A DNA stretch of 64,000 nt from Phytohabitans suffuscus (GCF_011764565.1 NZ_AP022871.1:1116001-1180000); one strand, 5' to 3'; counted from the first letter of the stretch, positions 18,255 through 28,045 are shown. Numbers and translations: made by a program. The notes: generated by a model not told the origin, from the letters alone.

Positions 18255-20825
18255 TCAGAGCTGCTCCAGAGCTTCCAGGGTCCGTCGCGCGAGGGCAGTC
18301 CAGTCGTAGTCAGCTTGCAGCGCGGTGATCGCAGCACACGCCCGCGCGAGTTGGCCCTCGGTCAGGCTGTCGATGCACGCGGCGAGGTCGCTCGCCGTGC
18401 GTCCGTAGCGAATGCCGGCGCCGCGCAGCACCTCGCCGAGAAAGCCCCAGCCGGAGGTGATCGCCGGGGTGCCGCTGCCCATACAGTCGAAGACGGTTCC
18501 GGTGGCGAGCATCCCCTCGGATGTGAACGGCAGCACGATCGCGTCGTATGCCTTCATCCGCCGGTGGAAGCGGCGCTCGGGCACGTGTCCGTACTCGACG
18601 GTGACGCGGGGATCCTGCGAGGACGTGCCGGGGGCCGCCCGCACGACGAGTTGCACGTCGCGGCGACCGCAGGCCTCGACGGCCTCGATGACCGACCGGA
18701 TGTCCTTTTCCGCGCGCGGCTGCCCGATGACCGCGAGGCGTAAGTCCGCGGCGGGCCACGCCTCTTCCTGCTCGACTTGCGTACGGGTCAGGGAGCGGTA
18801 GTCGTCGTAGGGTGCCGTCCACGCGCCGTGCGGGATGACCACGTGCCTCGTATGCATCCCGTAGGCGTAGGTCTGCGTGGCAACCCGCCGGCCGTACTCG
18901 CTGTGATGGATCACGAGGTCGGCCGCCGAAGCCCACTGGGCGTATGACTCGGCGCTGGCCCGGTCCTTGCGCCGGTGGGGCACGCGATTGTGCATCGTCC
19001 AGACGAGGCGTACGCGTGCGGCCTTGACCCGGCGGATCACGTCGGCGGTGATCTCAGGGTCGACGCCGCTCCAGCGCTCGGGCCATGCCAAATGCAGAAC
19101 ATCGACGCCGTCGAGCCGGTCCGTCAAGCCAACGCCGCTGTCGCCCGCGGACACCACGCTAGCCTCGCCCGCGAGCGGGCCGTACAGGGCCCGGCTGTAG
19201 GCGTGGTCGATGTCGGTGCTCGCGATGCGGAGGCCTCGGGTCAGGCGCCAGGTGAACGCGAGTCTCCCGCTACTGCACGGGAATTCGACCTGTTGGACGC
19301 GGGTGATGGCGCCCCAATGGCCGAACCACTCCGGGATCCCTTCGGTGTCGATCGTCGTACGGCTGCCGGGCGGATCGGTGGACAGGCGCAGGGGCTGCCC
19401 GGCGGTTTCGCCGACCGCCAGCCCAACCACGGCTTGCTGGCCGGCGCCGAACTCAAGTTCCTCGCGGACCTCCAACGTGCGCCCGTAAGCTCGGTAGGTC
19501 GCCGAGCGCCGGCCGGGTGCGGTCCACCGGCCATCGGCGGGCTCGCCCGGCGGCGCCCAGGCGCGGTGTTCGACCGTCAGTCCCCGGTCGTCGAGGCCGA
19601 GGTTCGCCACCGGCCCAGCGGGCAGGAGCATGGGCGAGTTCGCGAGCAGCAGGGTCGGGATCATCGTGGCCGGGCCTGCGACGGCATGGTCGAAGAGCCC
19701 GGGCCCGTACGGCACCGGAAGGTATCCGGAAAAGCTGCCACGCATCACCGGCACCACGAAGGACAGATCCCTCGATCGGTATGTCCAGGTACCCGAGCTG
19801 CCCTCATCGTCGAAGACCACGAGGCGATTCGCGGCCGGCCAGTGCGACGCGCCGGAGGCCTGCGGGTAGTCGCGCAACGCCTTGGCCGCGAGCAGCAGCT
19901 TCCCGTACACATCGAGCGTCAGCTGCAGGCGCCTCGGGGTGCCGCGGTACGGATCGCTCGCTCGGTGCTGATGCGCCGTGATCACGCCACCGGAGAACCA
20001 GCCGGGCAGGTCGTCGACGGCCTGCGTGACGCGCGCGCGCCATCGGTCCGGCGACGGGCCGAGCCCGCGTCGCAGGCTCGCTGCGCCCACCTCGATCGTC
20101 ATGGCAAGGGACAGGACGCCGATCGAGCGTCCCCAGACAACGGCGCCGGCCGGTTGGGCGAGGTCGTCAAGATCGGCGATCACTCGGGCGAACCCGGCGA
20201 GCCACGCCGGTCCCATCGCCGCCGCGAACGGCTCTGCGAGGAGATACATGTCGGGGGTGTAGATGTCGTACTGGGTCCAGGGCTCGCGCGCGTCGTTGAT
20301 CCAGCCGGTGGACGTCGACGAGAAGAGCGCGCGGGCGTGGCCGAGGGCCTCGGAAAGGCCGGCCGGTTCGCGACCTTCGAGGTGGCCTTGTGCCCACAGG
20401 CAGCGGGCGGACACGACCAGGAAGTTCCGCCGCGGCCGGGGAGTGTCCTCAGCCAGGGCGGCGACGAGGCGCGGCGATCGCGACGCCGCGAGCGCCACTG
20501 CCGCCTGCTCGGCCGTGAGCCGGGACAGTCCGCCCAGGCGGGAGACGGTCTCCGCGACCCGGTAGGAGGAGAACCCTTCGACAGCTGCGGCCGGCACATC
20601 GCTGAGGAAGTTGAGGACCACGCGATCGAGCGCAACGCCCGCAACCTCGGTGACGCCCGCGTCGAGGAGCAGACCCAGGACGTAGAGGAGGTCGGCGCGC
20701 GTTGCCGCGTCGACCGGGTGTCCGGCGTAGCTGGCAGGCAACCGGAAGCCGGGAGCGACTCGCGCCGCGAAGGCGTCCATGCCCTCGGCCACGAACCGCA
20801 CGAGTCTTGCGGAGAGATCGGTCAC
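18255..20825 (-). CDS. Lyase-like (alpha/alpha toroid) domain fused to a GT4-type glycosyltransferase
   Basis: About 856 residues from GTG 20825, which overlaps the methyltransferase stop (GTGA); an upstream start at 20873 would overlap by 52 bases. The first 560 residues or so resemble heparinase/alginate-lyase type proteins: an alpha-helical toroid (WINDAREPWTQYDIYTPDMY), then a beta-sandwich. From about 580 (GVDVLHLAWPERW) a GT-B transferase of family 4 follows, with RLVWTMHNRVPHR, VIPHGAW, VIGQPRAEKDI and a donor-site loop LPFTSEGMLATGTVFDCMGSGTP. No signal peptide is seen, so it probably acts in the cytoplasm. The fusion suggests one protein that both trims or binds and extends a uronic-acid-type glycan. 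Activities are inferred. Confidence 0.75.
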   Translation of the reverse strand: MTDLSARLVRFVAEGMDAFAARVAPGFRLPASYAGHPVDAATRADLLYVLGLLLDAGVTEVAGVALDRVVLNFLSDVPAAAVEGFSSYRVAETVSRLGGLSRLTAEQAAVALAASRSPRLVAALAEDTPRPRRNFLVVSARCLWAQGHLEGREPAGLSEALGHARALFSSTSTGWINDAREPWTQYDIYTPDMYLLAEPFAAAMGPAWLAGFARVIADLDDLAQPAGAVVWGRSIGVLSLAMTIEVGAASLRRGLGPSPDRWRARVTQAVDDLPGWFSGGVITAHQHRASDPYRGTPRRLQLTLDVYGKLLLAAKALRDYPQASGASHWPAANRLVVFDDEGSSGTWTYRSRDLSFVVPVMRGSFSGYLPVPYGPGLFDHAVAGPATMIPTLLLANSPMLLPAGPVANLGLDDRGLTVEHRAWAPPGEPADGRWTAPGRRSATYRAYGRTLEVREELEFGAGQQAVVGLAVGETAGQPLRLSTDPPGSRTTIDTEGIPEWFGHWGAITRVQQVEFPCSSGRLAFTWRLTRGLRIASTDIDHAYSRALYGPLAGEASVVSAGDSGVGLTDRLDGVDVLHLAWPERWSGVDPEITADVIRRVKAARVRLVWTMHNRVPHRRKDRASAESYAQWASAADLVIHHSEYGRRVATQTYAYGMHTRHVVIPHGAWTAPYDDYRSLTRTQVEQEEAWPAADLRLAVIGQPRAEKDIRSVIEAVEACGRRDVQLVVRAAPGTSSQDPRVTVEYGHVPERRFHRRMKAYDAIVLPFTSEGMLATGTVFDCMGSGTPAITSGWGFLGEVLRGAGIRYGRTASDLAACIDSLTEGQLARACAAITALQADYDWTALARRTLEALEQL

Positions 20826-21601
20826 GACGGACGGCGGGACGTGCGGGAGGCGCGCGTGGTGATGAAGATCCACCGCAGGTCGTACGCGACGTCACCGCCA
20901 CTCTCGTCGAAGGCGCGCAGGGCCTTGACCGGCGGGGGCGTCATTGCGAAATGCCGGACGAGGGCGCCGCGCGCTGCAGGTCCGAGCGGGTACCGATCCA
21001 TCCACTGGTTCAGGGAGGTCCGGCGGCGAAGATCGGCCACTGATTCCACATAGAACCCGGCGCCAGTCACCGCATCGCAAAGCCGCGCGCCGGTCCAGAG
21101 ATGCCGACGCAGGGGCTGACGAATCGACATCCCGGTGGCCCACCATGCCTCGTCAAGCCGCTCCTGGAACGGGACGATCTGGGCGATGAGGAGCCTGCCG
21201 CCGGGGCCGAGGACGCGGGAGACTTCCGCGAGGGCGACGTCCGGGGATCGGAGGTAGTGGAACGACTGCCGGCAGATCACCACGTCCACCCGCCCGGAGG
21301 CGACCGGGAGGTGGTGGGCGTCGCCGACCACCGCCGGGGCGTGGGCGACGTGCCGGCGCACCATGGACGGCGAGGCGTCAACGCCAAGATAGGAGCGAAG
21401 CCGCACCGGCGACTCGGCGATCGCGCTCGCGACTGCGCCGCTGCCCGCGCCGATCTCGACCGCGACACCGCTGGCACAGTGCGCCAGCAGGCTGAGAATC
21501 GGCTCAAGAGAAACGGAATCGGTGACCCAGCTGTGGCCTTGGGCGTAGTGGGAAGCCCTCGCATCGAAGTGATCGCCGATCGGATCCCTTTGTGTCACCA
21601 C
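20822..21601 (-). CDS. SAM-dependent class I methyltransferase
   Basis: A 259-residue methyltransferase with motif I VAVEIGAGSGAVASAI, motif II LGVDASPSMV, motif III GDAHHLPV and a post-motif with LGPGGRLLIAQ. The start is GTG 21601 or GTG 21598 (VVTQRDPIGDHFDARA). It is the first gene of the left arm and is coupled to the lyase-GT fusion by GTGA. The target could be a sugar hydroxyl or an aglycone; the sequence does not decide. Confidence 0.88.
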   Translation of the reverse strand: MVTQRDPIGDHFDARASHYAQGHSWVTDSVSLEPILSLLAHCASGVAVEIGAGSGAVASAIAESPVRLRSYLGVDASPSMVRRHVAHAPAVVGDAHHLPVASGRVDVVICRQSFHYLRSPDVALAEVSRVLGPGGRLLIAQIVPFQERLDEAWWATGMSIRQPLRRHLWTGARLCDAVTGAGFYVESVADLRRRTSLNQWMDRYPLGPAARGALVRHFAMTPPPVKALRAFDESGGDVAYDLRWIFITTRASRTSRRPS

Positions 21602-21658
21602 CCACGCGACTCTACACTGGACCAACCCACACAGGTATCCGCTCAGTGGAGGAACACA
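21602..21658. promoter_or_regulatory. Divergent promoter region of the glycan cluster
   Basis: Only 57 bases separate the two divergent arms, so both promoters must lie here or within the first codons. TGGAGGAAC (21647-21655) is the ribosome binding site of the HAD gene. CTACACTG (21612-21619) may be a -10 box for the right arm, but this is weak. Confidence 0.45.
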
Positions 21659-22318
21659 GTGGTCTATGACTCCCAGATTGCCTACTCCACCATTGTGTTC
21701 GACTTCGACGGCACTCTCGTCGACTCGGCGGAAATCAAGAAGACCGCATTCATGACCGCGCTCGGAGCCGGGGTTTCTGTCGACCCGCAAGAATGCGAGA
21801 AGGCCTACGCGACGCACGGCACGGTGAACCGGACAGGACTTCTCGCGCTGAGTTTCGCCGACATTCGCGGCCGTCCCCCGGAGCCCGCCGAGCACCAAGC
21901 ATTGGTCGACGCCTATACTGCGTACTTCCGCCGACACATGGACGAGGTCGTCGTCTTTCCCGGCCTTCCGGAATTTGCCGCGCGGTTCGCGGATCGGCGC
22001 CTCATGATCTCCTCGAACGCGCCCCGCACCGAGATCGTGGAGCTGTGCGACAAGCTCTCCCTCAGCGGCTACCTGAGCCGGATATACGGTTATCCGGTCT
22101 CCAAGGAGGCCGCGCTGCGCGAGATCCTCGCGGACTACGCGCTCGACCCGGCTGGTCTGCTCTACGTCGGCGACCGATACGAGGACGGGCTGGTCGCGGA
22201 GAAGGTCGGCGTTCCGTTCCGTCGGCTCGACCCCGGGTTTCACTCGACGTCCGCGAGCATCGTCCGGTCGCTCGGCGAGCTGGCCGACGCGATCGACCGC
22301 TCCGCAGCCGGCAATTGA
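21659..22318 (+). CDS. HAD-superfamily phosphatase
   Basis: A 219-residue HAD hydrolase of the PGP/GmhB-like subgroup. Motif I is VFDFDGTLVD, motif II LMISSNAPR, and motif III/IV GLLYVGDRYEDGLVAEKVG. A helical cap lies between I and II. The start is GTG 21659 behind GGAGG. It probably removes a phosphate from a sugar or glycosyl intermediate. The stop overlaps the next gene's TTG start (TTGA), so they are co-translated. Confidence 0.85.
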   Translation: MVYDSQIAYSTIVFDFDGTLVDSAEIKKTAFMTALGAGVSVDPQECEKAYATHGTVNRTGLLALSFADIRGRPPEPAEHQALVDAYTAYFRRHMDEVVVFPGLPEFAARFADRRLMISSNAPRTEIVELCDKLSLSGYLSRIYGYPVSKEAALREILADYALDPAGLLYVGDRYEDGLVAEKVGVPFRRLDPGFHSTSASIVRSLGELADAIDRSAAGN

Positions 22319-23502
22319 CGCGCCCCCGCTCCCGCCGCGTCTTCTTCTACGCGGCGGGCATGACCGGAGTGGGCCAGACGGTACGCGCCTTGCGCCTTGC
22401 CTCGTACCTGCGCGAGCTGAGCCCCGATGCGGAGATACTCGTCGCCACCGGGGTCGCCTCGGGCGATCGCCTATTCCGCTCGGGGTCCTGGACCGTGACT
22501 GCGCCGGTCGAGCTCGTCGACCTGATCGGCGCGCTGGCCGAGCATGCCGCAGAGGATCGCGTCGCCGCCCTACGGCGCGCCGCATCACGCCGGGTGTCGG
22601 CCCTGGCCGCCGCCTTCGGCGCCGACGTGGTCGTGTCGACCACCCATCGCGGCGTCGTGGGCGAGGCCGGCGAGTTGCTGCGGTCGTCACGCGAGCGAGG
22701 GTGCCGGCTCGTGCTGGCGTTGCGGGATATCTACCACCCGCCGAGGTACGCGCTCGACTTCCGATCCATGTCCGGCGCGGAGTTCGATGCCGTCCTCGTC
22801 GCGGGCCGGGCGCCCACGCGGCAATGGCTACCCGACGGACTGCTGACCGGCGGCCTCGCGCCGAAGGTACGCCTCGTCGGCTACCTGCGGCCGGCCGGCG
22901 CGTGTCCGCGACGCGCGCCGATCCGGCACATGTCGCTGCGGGTCCGGTGTCAAGTGGGCGGCGGACGCGACGGCGCCCACCTGGTCGCGGCCGTCACCAA
23001 CGCCGTCGCCTCGCTGCGGCGCCGGACCGGCCGCCGGGTGGACCTGTTCGCCACGACCGGCCCCTTGATGCCGGGCGCCGAAGCCCGAGCCCTGCAGGCG
23101 CTCGAGCAGGGCGACGTCCGGATCCGGTCATGGTCCGACGACGTTGTCGCCCCCTCCACGCGGGCCCCCGGGCCCGACGTGGTGGTGTCTATGGCCGGCT
23201 ACAACTCATGCGTAGAGGCCGCCTGGTCCCGAGTGCCGCGCGTTCTCGTTGCACGGCAGGACCCTGGTGACCTCGAGCAGTCGATCCGGGCCACCCTCTT
23301 CGCCGGGTGGTTCCCGACGATCATGGCCACCGCGCTCACGGACGTGGACGGTAACGAGCTGTCCCGCGCGATCGAGGCGGCCGCGACCGTACGTACTCCC
23401 ACGCGCTCCTGTTCGGCGCCACCGGACCTCTTCGCGGAGCCCCGGCACGTAGCCTCCGCCCTACTCGGCGCTGATGATCCTCTAGTAAAAGGAATCGAGT
23501 GA
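22315..23502 (+). CDS. GT-B glycosyltransferase, GT28/MurG-like
   Basis: About 395 residues. The N-terminal FFYAAGMTGVGQTVRALRLA is the usual acceptor-domain opening with its glycine-rich loop, and the C-terminal PDVVVSMAGYNSCVEAAW is the GT28-type donor-binding loop. TTG 22315 is chosen because it overlaps the HAD stop; ATG 22360 would cut off the first strand. It lies in a run of HAD, GT and carbamoyltransferase genes. Donor and acceptor are unknown. Confidence 0.8.
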   Translation: MTRPRSRRVFFYAAGMTGVGQTVRALRLASYLRELSPDAEILVATGVASGDRLFRSGSWTVTAPVELVDLIGALAEHAAEDRVAALRRAASRRVSALAAAFGADVVVSTTHRGVVGEAGELLRSSRERGCRLVLALRDIYHPPRYALDFRSMSGAEFDAVLVAGRAPTRQWLPDGLLTGGLAPKVRLVGYLRPAGACPRRAPIRHMSLRVRCQVGGGRDGAHLVAAVTNAVASLRRRTGRRVDLFATTGPLMPGAEARALQALEQGDVRIRSWSDDVVAPSTRAPGPDVVVSMAGYNSCVEAAWSRVPRVLVARQDPGDLEQSIRATLFAGWFPTIMATALTDVDGNELSRAIEAAATVRTPTRSCSAPPDLFAEPRHVASALLGADDPLVKGIE

Positions 23503-23508
23503 CCGACC

Positions 23509-25155
23509 GTGGACATCCTTGGGATCTCTGGGGCGTTCGGGCACGACCCGGCCGCCGCGCTCGTCCGCGACGGAGTGATTGTGGGCGCCTGCGAGGAGGA
23601 GCGTTTCACGCGCCAGAAGAGGGCCATGCGCCAACCGGCCATGCACAGCGTCCAGGCCTGCCTGGACATGGGCGGTATCGACCTGTCCGACGTGGACCGT
23701 GTCGTGATCGGATGGGATCCGGACCTCGCGCCGCACGACCGGCGGCTGCAAGACAGCCTCGCCCAGTTCCTGGCGAGCCAGCGACTCGTCCGCGTGGCGC
23801 CCCCGCCGATCCATCGCGTGCCGCATCACCGCGCCCACGCGGCGCTCGGATACTTCACGTCGGGCTTCCAGGACGCGGCCATCCTGGTTGTTGACGGCCA
23901 GGGCGAGGACGTCGCGACGACGATCTTCCACGGCCGGGGCCGGAAGATCGAGGAGTGCGTGCGCTTCGGCATCGCCGACTCGCTCGGCTTCTTCTACGCG
24001 GCAGTCACACGCTATCTCGGGTTCGCCGCCGGCGGCGGAGGCAAGACCATGGGCCTCGCGGCCTCAGGGCGGCCGACTTACGACTTCCCGGAGTTCGTGC
24101 TGTTCGACGGCGGCTACCGGATCGAGATGACCGGCGCCGACAAGCCCGAGCGGATGAAGAACTGGATGCGCCAGTTCGCGAACGTCTTCGGCCCGCCGGC
24201 TGCCAGTGATTTCCACATGGACGTCTCGACCGGCCTCCTGCGCTCGCCGGGCGAGCTGCCGCAGCATCTGCGCGACGCCGCCGCCTCGGCCCAGGCGGTC
24301 CTAGAGTCGGCCCTGATCCATCTCGCCCGGTTGGCGCTGGAGTGTACGGGCAGCCGAAACCTTGTCCTGTCCGGCGGCGTCGCGCTGAACTGCACGGCGA
24401 ACGGGCGGATCCGGCAAATGATCGGCGACGCTGGGCTGTTCGTCAACGGCGCCGCCCACGACGGGGGAACCGCCCTGGGCGCTGCGCTCGCCGACGCCGC
24501 CGAATGCGGCGAGCCGGTACCCATAGCACGGTCGCGCAGCATGTTCACCGGCCCCTGCTTCGACTCTGGACCGGCGGTCGTCCGGGCGCGGCGCGCCGGG
24601 CTTACCGTCACGGAGGGCGGTGACATGCCCGCGCTCGTGAGCCGCCGTCTCATCCAGGGCGAGGTCGGAGGGTGGTTCGCCGGCCAATCTGAGTACGGGC
24701 CGCGTGCCCTCGGCGGACGGTCCATCATCGCGCGCTCCGACCGCGTCGACGTCCGTACCCGCGTCAACGCGATCAAGGGGAGGGCACCGTGGCGGCCGCT
24801 GGCCCCGGCGATGACTGCCGACACTGCGGCCAGCCTGGGCATTGGCGGGGACGGCCTCGACTTCATGATCGAGGCACGCTGGCTCTCCCCCGAGCACTCC
24901 GTCGGGCCACTCGCCGGTATCGTCCACATCGACAACTCCGTCCGGCCGCTGGTCGTGGATGAGGAATGGCACCCCTTCCACAAGCTTCTCCAAGCGGTCC
25001 GGCGCGACACGGGACACGGCGTCGTGACCAACACCTCGTTCAACGAGGAGTACGAACCTTTGGTCAACTCGCCGATGGACGCCCTTCGCAGCTTCATCGC
25101 CAGCGACCTGGACTTCCTCGTCCTCGAGGGCACCCTCATCGAGAAGCCGCGATGA
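23509..25155 (+). CDS. NodU/CmcH-type O-carbamoyltransferase
   Basis: A 548-residue enzyme of the NodU/CmcH/TobZ family, which makes carbamoyl-adenylate from carbamoyl phosphate and ATP and transfers the carbamoyl group to a hydroxyl. Seen features are the opening LGISGAFGHDPAAALV, the metal/carbamoyl motif HHRAHAALGYF, the kinase-like VVDGQGED and LSGGVALNCTANG, and the C-terminal YrdC-type signature SEYGPRALGGRSI. The GTG start at 23509 lies seven bases past the GT stop with AAAGGA further up. The family acts on antibiotics and Nod factors, which supports a carbamoylated sugar product here. Confidence 0.92.
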   Translation: MDILGISGAFGHDPAAALVRDGVIVGACEEERFTRQKRAMRQPAMHSVQACLDMGGIDLSDVDRVVIGWDPDLAPHDRRLQDSLAQFLASQRLVRVAPPPIHRVPHHRAHAALGYFTSGFQDAAILVVDGQGEDVATTIFHGRGRKIEECVRFGIADSLGFFYAAVTRYLGFAAGGGGKTMGLAASGRPTYDFPEFVLFDGGYRIEMTGADKPERMKNWMRQFANVFGPPAASDFHMDVSTGLLRSPGELPQHLRDAAASAQAVLESALIHLARLALECTGSRNLVLSGGVALNCTANGRIRQMIGDAGLFVNGAAHDGGTALGAALADAAECGEPVPIARSRSMFTGPCFDSGPAVVRARRAGLTVTEGGDMPALVSRRLIQGEVGGWFAGQSEYGPRALGGRSIIARSDRVDVRTRVNAIKGRAPWRPLAPAMTADTAASLGIGGDGLDFMIEARWLSPEHSVGPLAGIVHIDNSVRPLVVDEEWHPFHKLLQAVRRDTGHGVVTNTSFNEEYEPLVNSPMDALRSFIASDLDFLVLEGTLIEKPR

Positions 25156-25161
25156 CGCCCG

Positions 25162-27273
25162 CTACTTCGTAGTGCGCGAGAGGAACAAGTCACGGACGGC
25201 CGCCATCCAGCGCGGCTCGCCGCCGACTCGGCTGGCGCGATGGCCGACGTAGGTGACCAGCGCGGCGGTCGCCACAAATCCCGCCACGGAGATTCCGACC
25301 CAGGCATCCGCGTCAAGCTTAACCGAGGAGATGAGCACGCCGTACGCCGCCAGGACAATCACCACGGCTATTGCTACCGACATGCCCACCGCGCGGCGGG
25401 CGAACTGCTGCACCGCCCGGACCTTGCCGTCGGCGTCCGCCACCTGCTGGCGGGTGAGTTCCAGTTTCCGGCGCAGTTCCGAATCGCGGTCGGGCTCCTG
25501 CCACGCGCCCCCATCGCTGTGGTCCTGGACGGGCACGCCACTGGTGAGGCCGCTCGACGCGTGGATGCGTATCAACGCGGCCGTCGACAGGCAGATGGCC
25601 TCCATCGGCGGATGGCCGGCGGCCAGCGAGAACTCGAGGTCGTTCTGCAGCGTCCGCGCGGAGTCGGCCACCCTCGCCTGTACGCGCGGGTCATCGCTAT
25701 TAGTTAGCGACTCGGCGATGATCGCGCGCCGCGAGATCGACTGACTCCCGTCCTTGAGAATCCCGCAGAGGTAATCCATGGCGGCGGTGTCGTGCCCGTC
25801 CGATCGTACGGTGAGCAGCGCATCGAAGATCTGGTCGATCTCCGTCTTCGGCGACAGCGCGTCGTCGATGTCAAGCCCTGGCAGCCAGAGCTTGGCCTGC
25901 TGCAGGGACGCCGTGCTACTGGCGTAGTCGTGCGCCTCGATCCATGATCGCAACGGCGCGACCCGCTCGGGCGGGAAGTCGAGCAACTCCATCGTGGACG
26001 CTATGGCCGCCGTCGGCAGAACATGGCCGTCGACGTGCGTGAGCCCGCGGAGCCGCATGTCGACGTAGGGCGACAGCAGAGCCCGGATCTCGCCGATCGA
26101 TAGGCCCTGCGGAACGGCGTCGGGATCCTCGACCGTCGCGTGGATCGTGTTGGCCACCGTGGCAAGCGCCCGCGCGAGGGTGGTCTGGCCATCGCGGAAC
26201 CGCTCCTGAAGCGTCTCAAACCACCGGGCGAACCGATCGGCAATCTCGAGGTACGCGGGCCGGCCGCCCACGGTAACCAAAAGGGGCTGCTGCCCGTCCG
26301 GATCGTCCGTGTCGAGGTCGCGCGCATGCGCGGTGATCGACCCACCGTTCTCCAGCCGCGACTTGGTCGCCTGGCCCAGGAGCGTTCCCAGGTCGGACCA
26401 CTTCCACGTCCGCGAGATTACCAAGTGGCTGAAGTGCCGGTATGGCACGCAGTTGACTCGGACCTCGGACGGGTGGGTGATCGCCTGGTTACTCAGGTGG
26501 CCACCCCGCAACACCGCCCGGCCGAAGGCGAGCTGGACGCTGGCGTCCTCGGACGGGTTCTCGCCCTCGGGGTAGAGGTACAGCGTGCCGCGGCCGCGAA
26601 CTGCCCGCGACACGGCGTGGGCCAGCAGGCCGGAGTCGCCAAGCCAGTCCAACGGGAGGACGCTCACGATCGTTCGTGCCCGGGGCGTTCGGCTCCGCAG
26701 GATGGCGTCGACGTCGCGGCCACCCATGCGGACCGTGGCGATGCACCGCCACTCGCGCTCGTACAGGGGCCGGACCTCGCTCCAGACCACCGGGGAACGG
26801 TCGCCGAACTGCCCAAGATCAAGCGAGAGGGGGTCCTGGCTACCAACCCGGAGGGCGCGGCGGTCCACTGTCACGCCCTGAACCGCCGCGTCGGCCCTGC
26901 CGTGAAACGACACCTGGTGAGCTAGGGGCAGGAACGTGCAGTCGCGGACCACACCCGGCAGCAGGAACTGATGGAGGACGACGATGCCCACGCCGTTGTT
27001 GGACGCCGCCCGGATGACGTCTTGGGCGGCGCGCGACGCCTCGTAAATGGACGGATGGGTCAAGGAATTGGACGCGAAGACGATAGCGCTGAATTTCATC
27101 TCGGCGACGCCATGGAAGAGTTCGCCCACCGTGTGCTCGTCGTAATAACGGAACTCGATCCACGGCGCGTCGTCGACGAGGCGGCCGAAGCCCTCGACGC
27201 CGGCGTCGGAGTTGTGATCCCGTTCGGAGGTGCTCTGGATGACGCCAACGAGGGCCGGCACGATAACGTCCAC
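25162..27273 (-). CDS. Large membrane-anchored protein with an amidotransferase-like N-terminus
   Basis: A 703-residue protein whose family I do not recognise. GTG 27273 is chosen because GGAAAGGG sits six bases upstream; the frame is open to 27366. The first 130 residues or so look like a flavodoxin or GATase1/ThuA-like fold (IEFRYYDEH, IVFASNSLTHPS, GIVVLHQFLLPG). A long middle part of mixed alpha/beta follows, then helices, a predicted coiled coil (DSELRRKLELTRQQVADAD) and two C-terminal membrane helices (AIAVVIVLAAYGVLI and ISVAGFVATAALVTYVG). The bulk would be cytosolic. It converges on the carbamoyltransferase gene with a six-base gap. It may be a sensor, but there is no direct evidence for function. 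Confidence 0.7.
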   Translation of the reverse strand: MDVIVPALVGVIQSTSERDHNSDAGVEGFGRLVDDAPWIEFRYYDEHTVGELFHGVAEMKFSAIVFASNSLTHPSIYEASRAAQDVIRAASNNGVGIVVLHQFLLPGVVRDCTFLPLAHQVSFHGRADAAVQGVTVDRRALRVGSQDPLSLDLGQFGDRSPVVWSEVRPLYEREWRCIATVRMGGRDVDAILRSRTPRARTIVSVLPLDWLGDSGLLAHAVSRAVRGRGTLYLYPEGENPSEDASVQLAFGRAVLRGGHLSNQAITHPSEVRVNCVPYRHFSHLVISRTWKWSDLGTLLGQATKSRLENGGSITAHARDLDTDDPDGQQPLLVTVGGRPAYLEIADRFARWFETLQERFRDGQTTLARALATVANTIHATVEDPDAVPQGLSIGEIRALLSPYVDMRLRGLTHVDGHVLPTAAIASTMELLDFPPERVAPLRSWIEAHDYASSTASLQQAKLWLPGLDIDDALSPKTEIDQIFDALLTVRSDGHDTAAMDYLCGILKDGSQSISRRAIIAESLTNSDDPRVQARVADSARTLQNDLEFSLAAGHPPMEAICLSTAALIRIHASSGLTSGVPVQDHSDGGAWQEPDRDSELRRKLELTRQQVADADGKVRAVQQFARRAVGMSVAIAVVIVLAAYGVLISSVKLDADAWVGISVAGFVATAALVTYVGHRASRVGGEPRWMAAVRDLFLSRTTK

Positions 27274-27540
27274 ATCGGGCCCTTTCCGAGGTGTGGTCCT
27301 CGAGGAGAAGTGTCCGACAAGAACCGTAGCAACCATCGGCAAGAAGCCCATGGCCCGTGCGGACACCTGCGGTCGGCAAAAGATCAGTCGCGCACACGCG
27401 GCACGTACGGCGCACTGTCCTATTTGTCATCGTGAGCCGAGCGGCCGTGGCCACGATCCCCTTGCTGATCGCCGGCGGCCCACCCTCGCAAACCTTCCCT
27501 GCCACGGCTACGCCTCGGGGATCAGTCAGTCGACACCGCG

Positions 27541-27873
27541 AGGGCTGGGAGCAGATCGCCGCGTTTCGGCGACGGATAGTCCATGATCGTCCGGCTGCTC
27601 CACCTACCGGCGGTACGGTCGCTATTCAGGTGGGTGCGGACAACGGCAATCAATGGCATCGAACGGCTGTCAACGGAATTCAACAGGAAGGCCCTGACCA
27701 GCGTGTTTGCGGTTTCCGCTGGTCAGGGCCATGTCTGCGGCAATGTTGACACGGAGGTTGTCCTCCAACTGCCGCCAACGGCGCTCAACTGCGTCGAACC
27801 GCAGGTCAGCGACGTCGAGACGGTGACCTCGTTACCGAGGCCGCTCCCGTGACTACTTCTCGATCGCGGAAGT
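27541..27873 (+). repeat. Dispersed repeat, copy D
   Basis: The best-preserved copy. Its central hairpin is a perfect 14-bp stem: GGCCCTGACCAGCG (27690-27703) and CGCTGGTCAGGGCC (27717-27730). From 27740 on it is nearly identical to copy B (GTTGACACGGAGGTTGTCC onward). Confidence 0.88.
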
Positions 27874-28045
27874 GCTGCCGCTTCCGCAGACCGGCCAGCC
27901 GCCGAGCCGGCGGCTGGAGTGGTGCCGGCTCGGTGAGGCACCGGTAGAGCGAAACAGTTTGGCGCGTATTTGGCGTACGCTGTCGCTCGCAGCACCGGGA
28001 CCGCCTACCTTCGAGTCGGTTACGGACGCGTAAGGAGGAGTGGGC

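Noticed and set aside
18975..21053. 692-codon open frame on the plus strand
   Set aside because: It is antisense to the lyase-GT and methyltransferase genes, whose motifs are clear; long antisense frames are normal at this GC content.
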